Shown: piece by piece, positions 34,182 to 44,570 of the stretch | How the letters are laid out: each line of letters opens with the position of its first letter | Position numbering within the stretch: position 1 is the stretch's first letter | NCBI GenBank assembly: GCA_020740775.1 | Contig: JAHEWK010000044.1 | Coordinates: 124,001 to 188,000 of the forward strand | Length of the DNA stretch: 64,000 bases | Origin: Ilyonectria destructans | Taxonomy: Eukaryota; Ascomycota; Sordariomycetes; Hypocreales; Nectriaceae | Direction of reading: 5' to 3' | The notes under the pieces: model-generated | Databases searched by the model: none | Told to the model about the DNA's origin: nothing | The model's input: the letters and a program-made list of their open reading frames with translations, nothing else | Program-made: the position numbers and the translations under genes

Positions 34182-35147
34182 TTATGTCTGTAACTTCGGG
34201 GTGCCTTGTATGCTCTTTTGTCGATAACACTCGAGCATACTGGATGCATCTACTCTACTGAGCTACAAGTGGCTCTATTTAACACCGGATCCAGCGATAG
34301 AGCTTCGTATGTCGATACCTGATTCCAGCACCCGACACTGTGCCCGGATTTATCTGCCAAATAAGTCAGCTCTATCCCAGCACTGAAACGTATTCTCGAT
34401 ATAAGACGCGCCGGAACAAGCCAGGCAGGTAGGAAATTGTGAGATATGGTTGCTATATAGTACGTATGAGACAGTTCCCCGCACAACAAGCTAGAGGCAA
34501 CGCTATATATTTCATATTGGCAATAGTTTCAATGACCGGCTATGTGAATGCCTGAGGATAACATGTTTGGACCTTTTTAACCTGTGAGCCTGCTGCTCTT
34601 TTCTCCACCATAACTTCATCTCTCGTCTCAAATTTGAGCTGCTGATCCTCTGAGTGGGGATGCGTATATTTTTTTCTCCTTCAAAGGTGGTCGATGACGG
34701 TAAACTAGATGATTTACGTAGAGTACCGTACGTCTGCTATGAGGCCCTGTCGTCACTCTTGTTTGGTATAGTCCTTCGTCATAAATGACAGATTAAGACC
34801 GATATGGTCTGTGTCACGGCCCAGGTTGAGACCAGGCTGTCGCAACCGGCAGAACCATGACGGTACCTACTTTTCACTCTTTCCCCATAGGCCGGTAGCC
34901 CGCACCACCATGCAGCCCAAGCTAGTATCATCGACTTGAGCCTCACAACGCACCACTGAGACCGCACGGTACATCAAGTATATAGACACATTCACTTAGC
35001 ACTTTCATAGAAGATAGCCCACCAAATGTCAACACACTTGGTTACATTAAGACTATAATACTTCTTTGCCATGACCAGACCGTGACTTGCATTGCTCACT
35101 ACGACGTCCTGATCCACTAGATCAAACACCTCACGCCGGGACCTACC
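34182..35147. other. Intergenic, no gene recognised
   Basis: Normal composition. Short ORFs on the minus strand (34250-34489, 34779-34967) resemble nothing I know. A GTAGCTCAGTAGAGT-like stretch (minus strand, near 34260) recalls a tRNA D-arm but lacks a B box. Confidence 0.4.
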
Positions 35148-36926
35148 CTATACCCCATAGGTTAGACCCGACCGCCACAGTCTGGATTGTCGAGGGATCG
35201 GAATTCCCCGGTACTCTCTCATGTGTACAAATTCTGCAAACAGGCTGCTATCATAATAGTCATGTCTTCTGCCCGGATATACCTCAATGGCTAGCAGGTA
35301 ATTTGGTAGTGTATAGGCCACAATCGCGTCACAGAGACCCTGTGCGTACCACAGGTCGTTTTCTAGCGGTTTCCTCGCAGGGAGGGGTGGGAACGAATCT
35401 ATGAATGTCTGGAGGGACGCTTCACAAAAGCGGTGGTACTTTGGAATGGCACACAGCATTACAAACCTGTGGAGGCCCCGACTTTGACCCCATGCACAAA
35501 GATTATTCCAGAGACGGCATTGAGCCATGATGGCTGGGAATTCCGCATCTTCTTGCAACATGGTCATATCGGTGTTCCTGTGATTCGGTCGATTTTGTAG
35601 TTGGTCATGTAATAAGACCATGCAGTGGCGGCGATGGAATTCGCTAGTCGGGTTCTCCCTTTTGACCAACGACCACAAGACCTCAAATTCTGTTGTATTG
35701 GATGCATGCACACTTCGATTAACGGCAACAGCATCACTGAGAATGTCCAATAGCTGTGTATAAATATTAGGCAGCAAAGGTGCAAGCTTCCTAATCGGCG
35801 AGCAATGGATTCGTCGTGCTCTAGGACGGCCGGAGTTGGCTTTGCGGCGCGGCGGTACTGTAGGTGGTGTACCAGGAGCTGGGGCAGTTTGGGACTGAAT
35901 AGAAAAATCGGGTGGGATCATCGCATCGCTAGATAATGGGGATTCTTGGCTTAGTGCAGTCTGCTCTAGACTAGAAGATCGGGATTCTTGGCCGTGTGCA
36001 GGCTGAGCTAGACTAGATGGTTGGGACTCTTCGTCGTGCATGGGTCTGTCTACACTAGAGGAGCGGGATGCTTCGTCGTGCATCGGCCTGTCTACACTGG
36101 AAGAGCGGGATGCTTCGTCGTCCGCCGATCTGCCCAGGCTGGAGGAGCGGGATTCTTTGTCACGTACATCTAGGAAAGCGTCGTCGAAGAAAGAGGACAC
36201 TTTGTTATCCTCTATTTCGTTGAGAGCCGGGACCTCATCTTCATGGGGATCAAGGTGTTTACAAGCAAGTTCAAGTAGCAGCCGGATTCGAAATTGCTTT
36301 ACTGGCCCCTCGGCATTTTCGTCATCCACATGGGGTAAGCCACTTGAGATACAGCGGATACCCAAAAGCATGAGAACGCCGCTGTCGTTCACTCGTGGGG
36401 ACTGAGGCCCGCGCCAGCCGTCGGAGGCGAAGTCCGGAATGGCGCTGTTGGGTTTACTATCATACCAGTGAATACAGTTGCCGTCCGCAACCACAAACGC
36501 CCAGCCTTGTTCATCACGTATGGGTATGAGCGTAGTTTTGTCACGGTCTCTGGCGTTGAGGGTTTGAGTAAGGTTCTGCTTGCGAATTATTCCGGTTATC
36601 TCGGTGCCGGGCCGAGGATCATTCAGTAGACCTAGATATGTCTCGATGTCATCTTCTGTGACATCATCATCTCGAAGTAATCCTCTCATCGATTTCGTGA
36701 CTCTGTTGTCAATATCGCAAGTTATTCCCGACACCTTTTTGGCATAGCCAGTCCATGGTTCATTCTCAAGCACTAGACCGCAGACGGGTGCGGTACCATC
36801 TGTCGACAATTGCCAACTGGGGTAACGGCGTTGCACTGCCTTCGTTGTTTCTTGTAGTTTGAACAGATCCCTTGGAGAGAAGGGCATATACGTTAACGTT
36901 TCCAAAAGTTGACATAGATCGCTCAT
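35148..36926 (-). CDS. Ulp1-fold protein with altered catalytic residues
   Basis: Single-exon 592-aa protein. Residues about 80-235 resemble a C48 (Ulp1/SENP) domain: DDDVTEDDIETYLGLL, then TTLIPIRDEQGWAFVVADG, IHWYDS and, after a loop, PQSPRVNDSGVLMLLGIRC. In active enzymes the second block has His before the aromatic (HW/HF) and the last reads Q-x-D-x-x-x-C-G. Here Gly replaces His and Ser replaces Cys, while the Asp of YDS remains. A Ser-rich stretch of five and a half 14-aa repeats (ASRSSSVDRPMHDE; about residues 255-330, DNA 36170-35930) separates it from a C-terminal region of about 220 aa with no recognised domain. Probably non-catalytic, perhaps binding a SUMO- or ubiquitin-like partner (inferred). 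Start at 36926 is the first ATG. Confidence 0.6.
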   Translation of the reverse strand: MSDLCQLLETLTYMPFSPRDLFKLQETTKAVQRRYPSWQLSTDGTAPVCGLVLENEPWTGYAKKVSGITCDIDNRVTKSMRGLLRDDDVTEDDIETYLGLLNDPRPGTEITGIIRKQNLTQTLNARDRDKTTLIPIRDEQGWAFVVADGNCIHWYDSKPNSAIPDFASDGWRGPQSPRVNDSGVLMLLGIRCISSGLPHVDDENAEGPVKQFRIRLLLELACKHLDPHEDEVPALNEIEDNKVSSFFDDAFLDVRDKESRSSSLGRSADDEASRSSSVDRPMHDEASRSSSVDRPMHDEESQPSSLAQPAHGQESRSSSLEQTALSQESPLSSDAMIPPDFSIQSQTAPAPGTPPTVPPRRKANSGRPRARRIHCSPIRKLAPLLPNIYTQLLDILSDAVAVNRSVHASNTTEFEVLWSLVKRENPTSEFHRRHCMVLLHDQLQNRPNHRNTDMTMLQEDAEFPAIMAQCRLWNNLCAWGQSRGLHRFVMLCAIPKYHRFCEASLQTFIDSFPPLPARKPLENDLWYAQGLCDAIVAYTLPNYLLAIEVYPGRRHDYYDSSLFAEFVHMREYRGIPIPRQSRLWRSGLTYGV

Positions 36927-37150
36927 CTTTGATGTCTTATTGATCGTCGGGTCCTTCTAACACTATATAGGCACGATCAGGGCCCAACATGCTTGCGCAG
37001 TTAGGCTGAAAACGGTTCATTGGGTTTTCATTTAGCTGGGACAATTTAGGATGCGGCTGAGGTTGGACGTGGCAAATGTAGCCCCAACCGCTATAAATAA
37101 GGCCAACAAATCGGACTGGCATGACATGGCATCACGACCTTTTAACCATG

Positions 37151-37797
37151 GAGAAACCCAGCTCTGTACCTACGTTCAACAGACGGCGGACATTAACTAT
37201 GCGAGCCCCTCCGCCGCTTGTGCGACTTCGCCCTATCACATCGATGTCTGATGTTGATTCTAGCAAGCTAGGGGTGGTGGAAACTTGGATTAATAGCATG
37301 TCACCCATCGAGGAAGAAATTACACACAACAATGCATGGGAAACAAGCTATACCGGGGAGGCTTGGCCTATTGGCCACCAGAGACTTTGCCAGGAAATCT
37401 TTCCAAAGATGGTGACTTCCGGCAGAGGCGACATAGTCAACGAGTTCAAAGCTACATAGATCAGCGCATCGACACAGGTTTCCCTCGACCAAGGTTCCCT
37501 CGACCAAGGGAATTACACGGTTTAAAATCTTACTCCAGACGGATACCGGGGAAGCCATCGTGAAAAGGGAGGGCTTATGGCCTAAAGAAATAGAGGAACA
37601 CTGAAGAGCACAAGCGGAGTTGGGGATATTAGGGCATATCGATACTGTGAACAATGGGCGGATGGAGGAATTTGGCTCTGGGCTAACGGTGAGAGTATAA
37701 CTCCAATCATGAATGGCGCGAATGATTACATCAAAGCTGGAGGTGCATGCTTGTTGTTTAGAAGGATCGACAGGGCGAATCTAGTACTCTTCTAGCG
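37151..37797 (+). pseudogene. Uncharacterised gene, probably broken
   Basis: Divergent from the Ulp1-like gene, 224 bp between starts. An ORF from 37151 (MEKPSSVPTFNRRR...) runs to a stop at 37459. Coding-like sequence continues in other frames: GITRFKILLQTDTGEAIVK (near 37507-37565) and CEQWADGGIWLWANGES...ACLLFRRIDRANLVLF (near 37640-37797). No convincing splice sites connect the pieces, so frameshifts are likely. Includes a short tandem TCCCTCGACCAAGG repeat at about 37482-37509. No family recognised. Confidence 0.4.
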
Positions 37798-37983
37798 CAG
37801 TGGATTGAACTACGAGAATTTTATTCACAACGGGAAGTTGGTACATGTATTAGTATTTTTTGGGTGCGTATGATTATTAGGAGCGAAATCGGCTTCCTCG
37901 CCAAGGAGCAGTAAAGAAGACTGTGGGTGCCTGATCTTGGTCAGTATAAACACCATTGTCAGCACGGCAATGTCATTCTGGGA

Positions 37984-38662
37984 TTGGTTGCCCCCCGTTC
38001 GTCATCGACGCGAACGCGTCGATGCTCGTATGCTCGTCGCGCGTTTCTCCGTTTCTCCCATGCGTAGGCAAAAGCAATGAACTACCAGGTACCCCCTGCA
38101 TTGCAGAGAAAGCATTCCATCGCCCGTTACGGGCAGAAGTACTGTAGCCGATAGGTTGTGCGACTTATCTTGTGCAGACATGTCACCGTCGTAAGGCAAT
38201 GTGCATCTTACACTTTGGCTGCATTGGTGTAGCGGTATTTTGTCGCAGTCACTTCATCCATGCCCGACAGCGTGAACCCACTCGCTTGGTCGCTCGCTAT
38301 TGAGTCACTTTCTGCACCCGTTACGTATGCGTCCTCGAGGCCTCATTCGTCCCACATACCGGCATGTTTAGGTTCATCCCGTCTCGATACGACGGCGTCC
38401 TCATATTTCCCTAGGGCCTAAGACTGACCCAAACATGTTGATCAACTCTTCTCGAACTTTGTCTCGAACTTGTTTTTTCGACCCCTGATACATAGGGAGG
38501 TATTGAACTTCGTCGTGAGCAATGGACATAGATCCTTCACGTCCCCTCCGGAGATAGAAGCGGCCACCTTGACTAAATAATTCAAACACGGCAGGCAGCG
38601 TGGTTGGCTTGTCCCAGTTCTGTACCTGACCTAAGCGAAAGCGTATCTTTCTGATCTCGAAG
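37984..38662. repeat. Segmental duplication, copy 1
   Basis: GGTTGCCCCC, GTTCGTCATCGACGCGAACG and the next ~350 bp, plus the coding block 38401-38662, are repeated at 52849-53232 and 54107-54440 in the same order and orientation. Copy 2 has an additional ~875 bp in the middle. Divergence is modest. Confidence 0.85.
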
Positions 38663-38712
38663 TAGGAAGGAAAGTGATCAGGGAGAGCCGGTGACCTTGT
38701 GGAGCGTCGCAC
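38401..38712 (-). pseudogene. Paralogue of the 54174-54569 gene, N-terminus replaced
   Basis: The C-terminal ~75 aa (RFRLGQVQNWDKPTT..., FYLRRGREGSMSIAHDEVQY, REELINMFGSVLGPREI) match the intact paralogue at 54174. Upstream of about 38662 the sequences differ, and the basic Pro/Lys-rich N-terminal tail is absent. A Tc1/mariner end begins about 50 bp upstream of the ORF. Confidence 0.6.
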
Positions 38713-38760
38713 TCGGAGGGGCCGGGTGGCCTTCGAAGCAGACCCTCGACTAGCAGGGTA

Positions 38761-39340
38761 CAGCGGGGTTCCAAAAGTCTTGCAACAGCCCCACTTACAC
38801 CACCACCCTCACCGGAACGCATGCAATAAAGATACCAATTAAAAGGGCCACAGACTAGCTGTAATAAAAGTAACTACATTTTTGGATTCCTCAGAGGCGT
38901 GGCTTTAATATTCTGTACACCAACTCCTAGCTTTACGGCAAGCTTTCACTCTACGCGGCATTGACTCTAGCAGGCCCCGAATGAAGTCTTGAGGGATAGC
39001 TTCCCACGCCGCTTCCAAGCACACTTTAAATTTAGCGATATCGGCTGCGTTTTTCTTCAATTTGGAGACCCAAGGGAACATTCTATAGAGATCTCTCTTT
39101 AGTCTGGCCCAAACGTGCTCGATGGGGTTCAGATCGGGGCTGTGAGGCGGCCAGTCAATAGGAGAGATTCCGTGCTCGAGCAGAAGGCTCGTCGAGACCT
39201 TTGATGTGTGAATTCCGGCATTATCCTGCTGAAAATGCCTTGTGCCGGTATAGTCAGGAAGAAGCCCAGAAGTCAGAACTTCGATACAGTATAAAGTGGC
39301 AACCGAGATACTGTACAACGTGCTCGGGAGAATGAAGTAC
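38761..39340 (-). mobile_element. Truncated Tc1/mariner transposon
   Basis: A TA dinucleotide at 38759-38760 is followed by CAGCGGGGTTCCAAAAGTCT, the usual form of a Tc1-type terminal repeat. The transposase fragment on the minus strand (39318-38905, 137 aa) reads HFQQDNAGIHTS and then WPPHSPDLNPIEHVWARLK, the second Asp and final Glu of the DDE domain. The N-terminal DNA-binding part and first Asp are missing, so this is a 5'-truncated copy; the other end is not visible. Confidence 0.8.
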
Positions 39341-39717
39341 TTGTTGTGAAGAAAGTGTTAAGGAAATGGAGCTCTAGTTATGAATAGATTGAATGGTCTA
39401 GATGTGGTCTTGGTTTGTTGGACCAAATCTGGGCGCACGGTACCCCAGAACAGGGGCCTCAAGGTACATTCTTGACGTATATTATGTGGCTATGTACAGT
39501 GTGAACACCTATTAAATACTGAGTTCTCCAGTGTCGTGCGAACATTTTTGCCCATCCATTTTTGGCTCCGTCTGATAGAAGGCACGTCAGTTAAAACGCC
39601 CGATCACCCCCAAAATTTACGTTTCGCAGACCTGAAGGATGCGTCCATCCAGAATGTGAAAAACATATTTTTTTCTCATCAGGTTGGACTGTCTAAGAAC
39701 AGATCATATCCTCTACA
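39341..39717. other. Intergenic upstream of the Ulp1-like gene
   Basis: No gene recognised. Probably contains the promoter of the gene starting at 39718; no clear TATA box. Confidence 0.4.
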
Positions 39718-41944
39718 ATGGCAAACGATAGCTTGCTAGGCATCCTTGACTATATTCTTCAGTTGCTGGACAAAGAAGATCTGCACAATTGGGGGTTTCT
39801 TCTGGCTGTGAGCCAATTGTCCATTTCACAGCGATCACGGATAACATCCTTTGCGCACAGTCTGTATCGCGCATGTGACAGCATGGAAGACATAAGTCTC
39901 CAAGTGGGTCTTACGAGCGATCCGAGTCATACTCTGAACCAAGGAAGCAATAATGCAGGCCACCTTATCGACTCAGCAAATGTCGAGCCCGCAAACACTG
40001 AGTCTGCGCACAACCAGCCTACACACGACGGGCCTTCACGAGCAGCACAAATCAAGCCTGTATTCGCCGAGCAAGCCCAAACATACGTCGATCACGGGGG
40101 TGATCGGCCCGTTCCGGTTGAGCCAACTGCCATAGCCACACGCACCTCAGGTCCTAGAGGTAATATTCTCACTATAGACAAGTCTGAGCAGCAGCCAGAG
40201 TCAAGTGATGTTAGACCAGACGTGGCAACTTCTACTTTATGTATTAGTGAAATTCTGACAGTTTCAATTTCACCCAAAGCTAATTTGAACCCCGAGCCCA
40301 CGTCCTGTGCAAGCACTCCATTTATTGGCGAGAGGGACAGTAGTCCCAGTGCGCCAAACAAGTCTGACAAGCAAGTAAACGTGGAGTTGCTCAAACAATC
40401 AGTTGACGACCTCATCCATATTTCCCATCGTCAAGTACAGTTGTTTTCACTTCCGGGAAACTCACGTGAAACTTACGCAGCACTTTTCTGCTCATTTAGC
40501 ATAAATGAAGGCGAGAATGTGAACCGGTGGTCAGACGGCTCGCAGTTCGCTTCCTTTTTAGAAGCCGGGGATGGCGAACGGCACAAGGGGGCGCTTCACT
40601 ATGCACTCGCTTCTATAGCTTTCTGTCGATGGCATGCATCTCAAGTTAGACAATTAAAAGAAAATTCGCCTAAGAAAGCTGCACAAGAAGTATCAGGAAG
40701 GATTCTCGGCCCGAAACCAATGAAAGATACAGCAAGCGGACAGTGTTGGGAACGACACCGCAAGAGGATCAATACACATCTAACCCGTGGGCGAAAGTGG
40801 TCCTGGCTTGTCAAAGAGCTCGGCTTTGGAATCTTACTAACTGATGCATGGTAAGATAATTTGGCTTAGCAAAACTTTAGCTAATATGTAATAGGTATCT
40901 CGGTCTTTCTAATAATGCAGTGCTGCGTAAGGTCATCGAACAGCTACAAAGCAGTCCGGAAAAATTAACAGTCCTGGGAGTCCTGGCAAACCAGATCAGT
41001 TTGCTCCTAAATAGCGGGTCTACATCTAGAGAAAGGTTCTGTGAAGACTTAAAGGCGAACGATCTATCAGCCCAAGATCTAAGTTTGCCTACTGGACACC
41101 CTGACCTCAGTCGCTTATGTGATCAAATCAGCAAACGAATGAAGAATCCCGAGGAGCTTATCTTAAGAAATACAGGCTCAGTAGTCAGATTAAGCTCGTT
41201 AAATAAACTTAGAGGAACAACGTGGCTGGATGATCATGTCATTCTTACATGTCTGCATCTTTCTGACAAGCTCCCTTTCGTACGAGTTGGCTTCAGTGTC
41301 CCTATACATCAGGAGATTTATCCTCATCGTGCACAGCTGCGGCCGCTCGAAATGGCTTCAAAACGAATAATGCGTTGGCATGATGAGATGGAAGTACAGA
41401 GCCCCTTAGTGTGCATCTTCCCGCTTCTTCTACATAACAATCATTTTACCCTTCTGGAGATCAACGAGAGGGAAAGCTGCATTTATCACTATGACTCACT
41501 CGGCAGAAGGGAAAATGCTGACGTCAAGGTTCGTACTCGAGGCCATGCTCAAAATCTTAACTTAACATTTTGATATAGGCAGCATGCAGGGAAGAGTTTC
41601 CACGTCTTCAATACGTAGAAAAGGTCTTGTTGCCTAACCTTGTGCGGAGTGCGCATCGCACATAAAGCTTACTAGATTTTTAGGAAACGCCGCGGCAGAG
41701 CGATAGCCATAGCTGTGGCCCACTGGTGATTAGATATGCTCGGCGACGGATGCTAGCTCAGCCTATTGTCTCTGGGTCCGTGAGTAGGGGTACTGCTAGG
41801 GAAGTAAGGGTTGAGGCCATCAGCCTCCTTTGTTTAGCTTGGGCTACCGGTGGGCTAGTCATTGCTACACCAACCTTAAAAAGAAAACGCGAGTTTGTGT
41901 TAGAAGGCGGGGGTAAGAGGCGAAAGTGCGGGTACTACAATTAG
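39718..41944 (+). CDS. Ulp1/SENP-like cysteine peptidase, catalytic residues intact
   Basis: About 690 aa in four exons: 39718-40850, 40895-41528, 41579-41623 (or to 41641) and 41684-41944. Introns of 44, 50 and 60 (or 42) bp keep one frame. The N-terminal ~400 aa are polar and repeat-poor, with no recognised domain. The C48 domain begins near 41200 with LRGTTWLDDHVILTCLHL. HNNHFTLLEI supplies the catalytic His, YHYDSLG the Asp, and PRQSDSHSCGPLVI (41693-41734) the oxyanion Gln and nucleophilic Cys. The tail has NLS-like KRKR and KRRK clusters. Expected reaction: removal of SUMO or a related modifier, probably in the nucleus. The third intron donor is uncertain (GTCTTG or GTGCGG). It is followed 324 bp downstream by a sirtuin gene on the same strand. 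Confidence 0.72.
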
Positions 41945-42267
41945 CAAACGAAGCATAGCTTTGCATGAATTGAGGATAGTAGATATGGACATCCTTGTCT
42001 CATGATTGTCTCGGGTCTAGACCAGTTCATATTAAAACGACTGAGCTGCGGTCTCCCCCTCTCCTCGGTCCATTGCCATACTGCGCCCTCCGGGCCTTTT
42101 GGTCCGTCAGGTTCCCGCCTGTCGAGAGTACTTAAACCCCTCCTGCCCCCTTTCGTCCTCTCGCCCTTCCTCGTCCTCATTCATCAATATTCACTCCGGT
42201 TGACCAGCCCGCACCTGCTGCTACGCAACGACCGGCCACCCACTGCTCACCCGACACCACCACCATC

Positions 42268-43321
42268 ATGGTATTTGAACGCCAGGCACGCGTGGATTTG
42301 GAATGCCTCCTGCAATCAGTCATAGCCCGATGAGCGATGTGCTGACTCTTGTGTTCGCATAGGAACTACAGAAGCCACCTCTCGTAAACGGTACCCAAGC
42401 TGTTTCTAAATCTGTGCTCTCTTTTATAGCAGATCTGAGAAGTTTGAGACAAAAGTTTCATACGAAAAAGAACGTTATCATCATCAGCGGTGCTGGTATT
42501 TCGACCAACGCAGGCAGTAAGTCTACCCTCCCCCTTTCCCCCACTCTCAACCCCTCACCATGAATAGCCCCTCTAAAACGAATTCAACAGTCCCTGACTA
42601 TCGGAGCTCTTCTCGCTCCAAAAATTCCAGCCACATCGTATATGACGCATCGGCCTACTCTACGGTAGAGTCAGCTAATCGACTTCATACCGATATTTTA
42701 CACAAGTTGCAGTCAGGTCAAGAGGCCCGAATCACTCCGTTTGATACTTTCGCGGAGCGTCTAGCTCAGTCCAATCACCTCCAAAACCACTACACCCAAA
42801 ATATTGACTGTCGCCAATTGAGACTCCCCCATCTCTCTCAGAAGACCATATGGCTCCATGGCCGGGCAGATACATTAGTTTGTCACTTACGACCGTCGCA
42901 CACTATAGAGGTTACTCCACAGTCCTTTTTACAATCAGTTAAGGCCATCTGCCCCATGTGTGAGAAGGAGCAAAGTGACCGGGCTTCCGCACACAAACGA
43001 AGGCGAGCTATGGGATTTCTGCGGTCAAACGTGCTTCTCTATGGAGAAAACTCCCCTAATGAAGCTAGCATTACTGCTGCATTTAATCACGATATAGCAC
43101 AGCCTATCGATGCCGTCCTAATCGTTGGGACAAGGTTATCGATTCCGTCGCTGGCGGGGTTTGCTAAGCGTCTCTGCAGAGTGGTAAGGGAAACTAGTCC
43201 AGATAATTTGGTTATATGGGTGAGTAAAGAACCACCTAAGCTTGGGGAGGCCTTTCAATCTCTCATTAGCTTCGAGTATTACGGGGATTGTGATAATTTC
43301 GCCTGGATGATGTCTGAGTAG
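42268..43321 (+). CDS. Sirtuin (Sir2-family NAD-dependent deacylase)
   Basis: About 295 aa. The inferred structure is ATG (42268-42270), intron 42271-42362, exon 42363-42516, intron 42517-42590, exon 42591-43321. NAD-binding motifs: GAGISTNAG-IPDYRS across the second intron, HYTQNID, and IWLHGR with the catalytic His. The zinc module is incomplete: LVCHL then CPMC, so one of four Cys may be missing. YGENSP and AVLIVGTRLSIPSLAGF form the second half of the Rossmann fold. The sequence is shorter and more diverged than Sir2/Hst1; closest in feel to the Hst3/Hst4 group (inferred). An almost codon-sized first exon is unusual, so the start is less certain than the rest. Confidence 0.75.
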
Positions 43322-43718
43322 ATGAGATAACTAGAACCTATGTAGTCATATTTCAGAGGGTCCTAGCATACCCCCTTAATCGTGATGTCTGAATGTTTAC
43401 CGAAGGTGCGCATTACGGCAAGTGCGTCGCTTCCTCTTGTAACGTAGTAGCAGGTCCCGTGACAGCAGGGGAGCTTGGGGCCAGAGGCCAAACGGCTGAA
43501 CCTGTGGGCAGCTGATACCAGTAGGGCAATTATATCGCCCAAACAAACGACGGTTTCACTGGATGGTGATACAGTAGCTATTTGTAATTGATCTAATACT
43601 GTATCTCTACTGAATCCTAGGCTATCTTTGTCAATGTCCAACGGCGATGATATGGTAGTAATTGGTGCCCTATTGGTTGGAAGCCACCGGGCGAAATAAA
43701 TTGTGTGTGTGTGTAATG

Positions 43719-44060
43719 TGTTAGATTTGCTACGGCCAATTCGATCAGGGCAACAGTGATCAAGACGATAGTGGAGACCAAAGGTGATGATTATATTGAT
43801 TGATCATGTTCCTGCTTACTTCCGGCCCCCTCTTTTGTGTGAGGGGTTTTTTCTGTCAATCATCACCACCCTCTATGACTAAGATCAGGATATTGATGTA
43901 TCAGAGGATTGTGCCTATCCGGCCCTTATTCCGTCACCCAAAGGTCAATCCAACAAGGGTCACAATCCAACAGATACAGGAACTCAGAGCGGGGACCTGA
44001 CGCAATCAAGAACAAACATACACCCAATCAGACACTACAGACAATCTGGACTCGTGACAG
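43719..44060 (+). mobile_element. LTR and start of internal region, LTR retrotransposon
   Basis: Begins TGTTAGATTTGC and ends CAATCCAACA at 43972. Downstream, GATACAGGAACTCAGAGCGG and GACCTGACGCAATCAAG mark the internal leader, also seen next to the LTRs at 52028 and 55143. Shared with 62270-62475 and 54860-55028 over CCCTCTATGACTAAGAT. No gag or pol follows. Confidence 0.65.
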
Positions 44061-44111
44061 GCGGACCTTGTTTTTGAAACTTCTTCATGCGTTTAACTCA
44101 ATCCCATACCG

Positions 44112-44570
44112 TCAAGAAAGTCCAACCACCCAGCTGTTGCTAAAGAATCTGGATGCTTTATGCAGGCCCTCGAAGTACGTCTTGTCCCCATGTGCATCCT
44201 TACCAGCACGCATCTCCATTTTATTTACTGTCTTTCTGATTTTTCTGAGTATTCCACCCAAAGTCCCATTATAAACTATAACTTTGTAATAGCCATCGAT
44301 TGCACAGTCATCGATTGCACAGTCATCGCCGTCATACCTGTCGGGTATATACAACGTAATAGGGTGCAGGAATACTCGGGTCTTGAGATCAAGCTCTCGG
44401 GCAATGTTGCATCTAGCTGTTTTAGGATTCCTCCACTTAGCCGTTTGAGGGTCCTTAATAGCATCCCATTCTAAATCTTTAAGTATACTAGTGGCGATGA
44501 TGCGAGGTCTTGTCTTAGGGCGTCGGTAAGATAGGCGTTGATAACGTTGGCTGACGAAATGGTTGGTCAT
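44112..44570 (-). CDS. Hypothetical protein, 152 aa
   Basis: Open frame with a balanced composition (MTNHFVSQRYQRL...; WDAIKDPQTAKWRNPKTAR). Contains an acidic DDCAIDDCAID duplication from a 15-bp repeat. No family recognised. It lies directly downstream of LTR-derived sequence and might be part of a retroelement. Confidence 0.25.
   Translation of the reverse strand: MTNHFVSQRYQRLSYRRPKTRPRIIATSILKDLEWDAIKDPQTAKWRNPKTARCNIARELDLKTRVFLHPITLYIPDRYDGDDCAIDDCAIDGYYKVIVYNGTLGGILRKIRKTVNKMEMRAGKDAHGDKTYFEGLHKASRFFSNSWVVGLS

Noticed and set aside
34250..34300. tRNA-like D-arm sequence on the minus strand (GTAGCTCAGTAGAGT)
   Set aside because: No recognisable T-arm B box (GGTTCGANNCC) at the correct distance and no acceptor stem pairing.
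35087..35404. 105-aa ORF antisense to the Ulp1-like gene
   Set aside because: Shadow frame over a 592-aa ORF with recognisable domain motifs.
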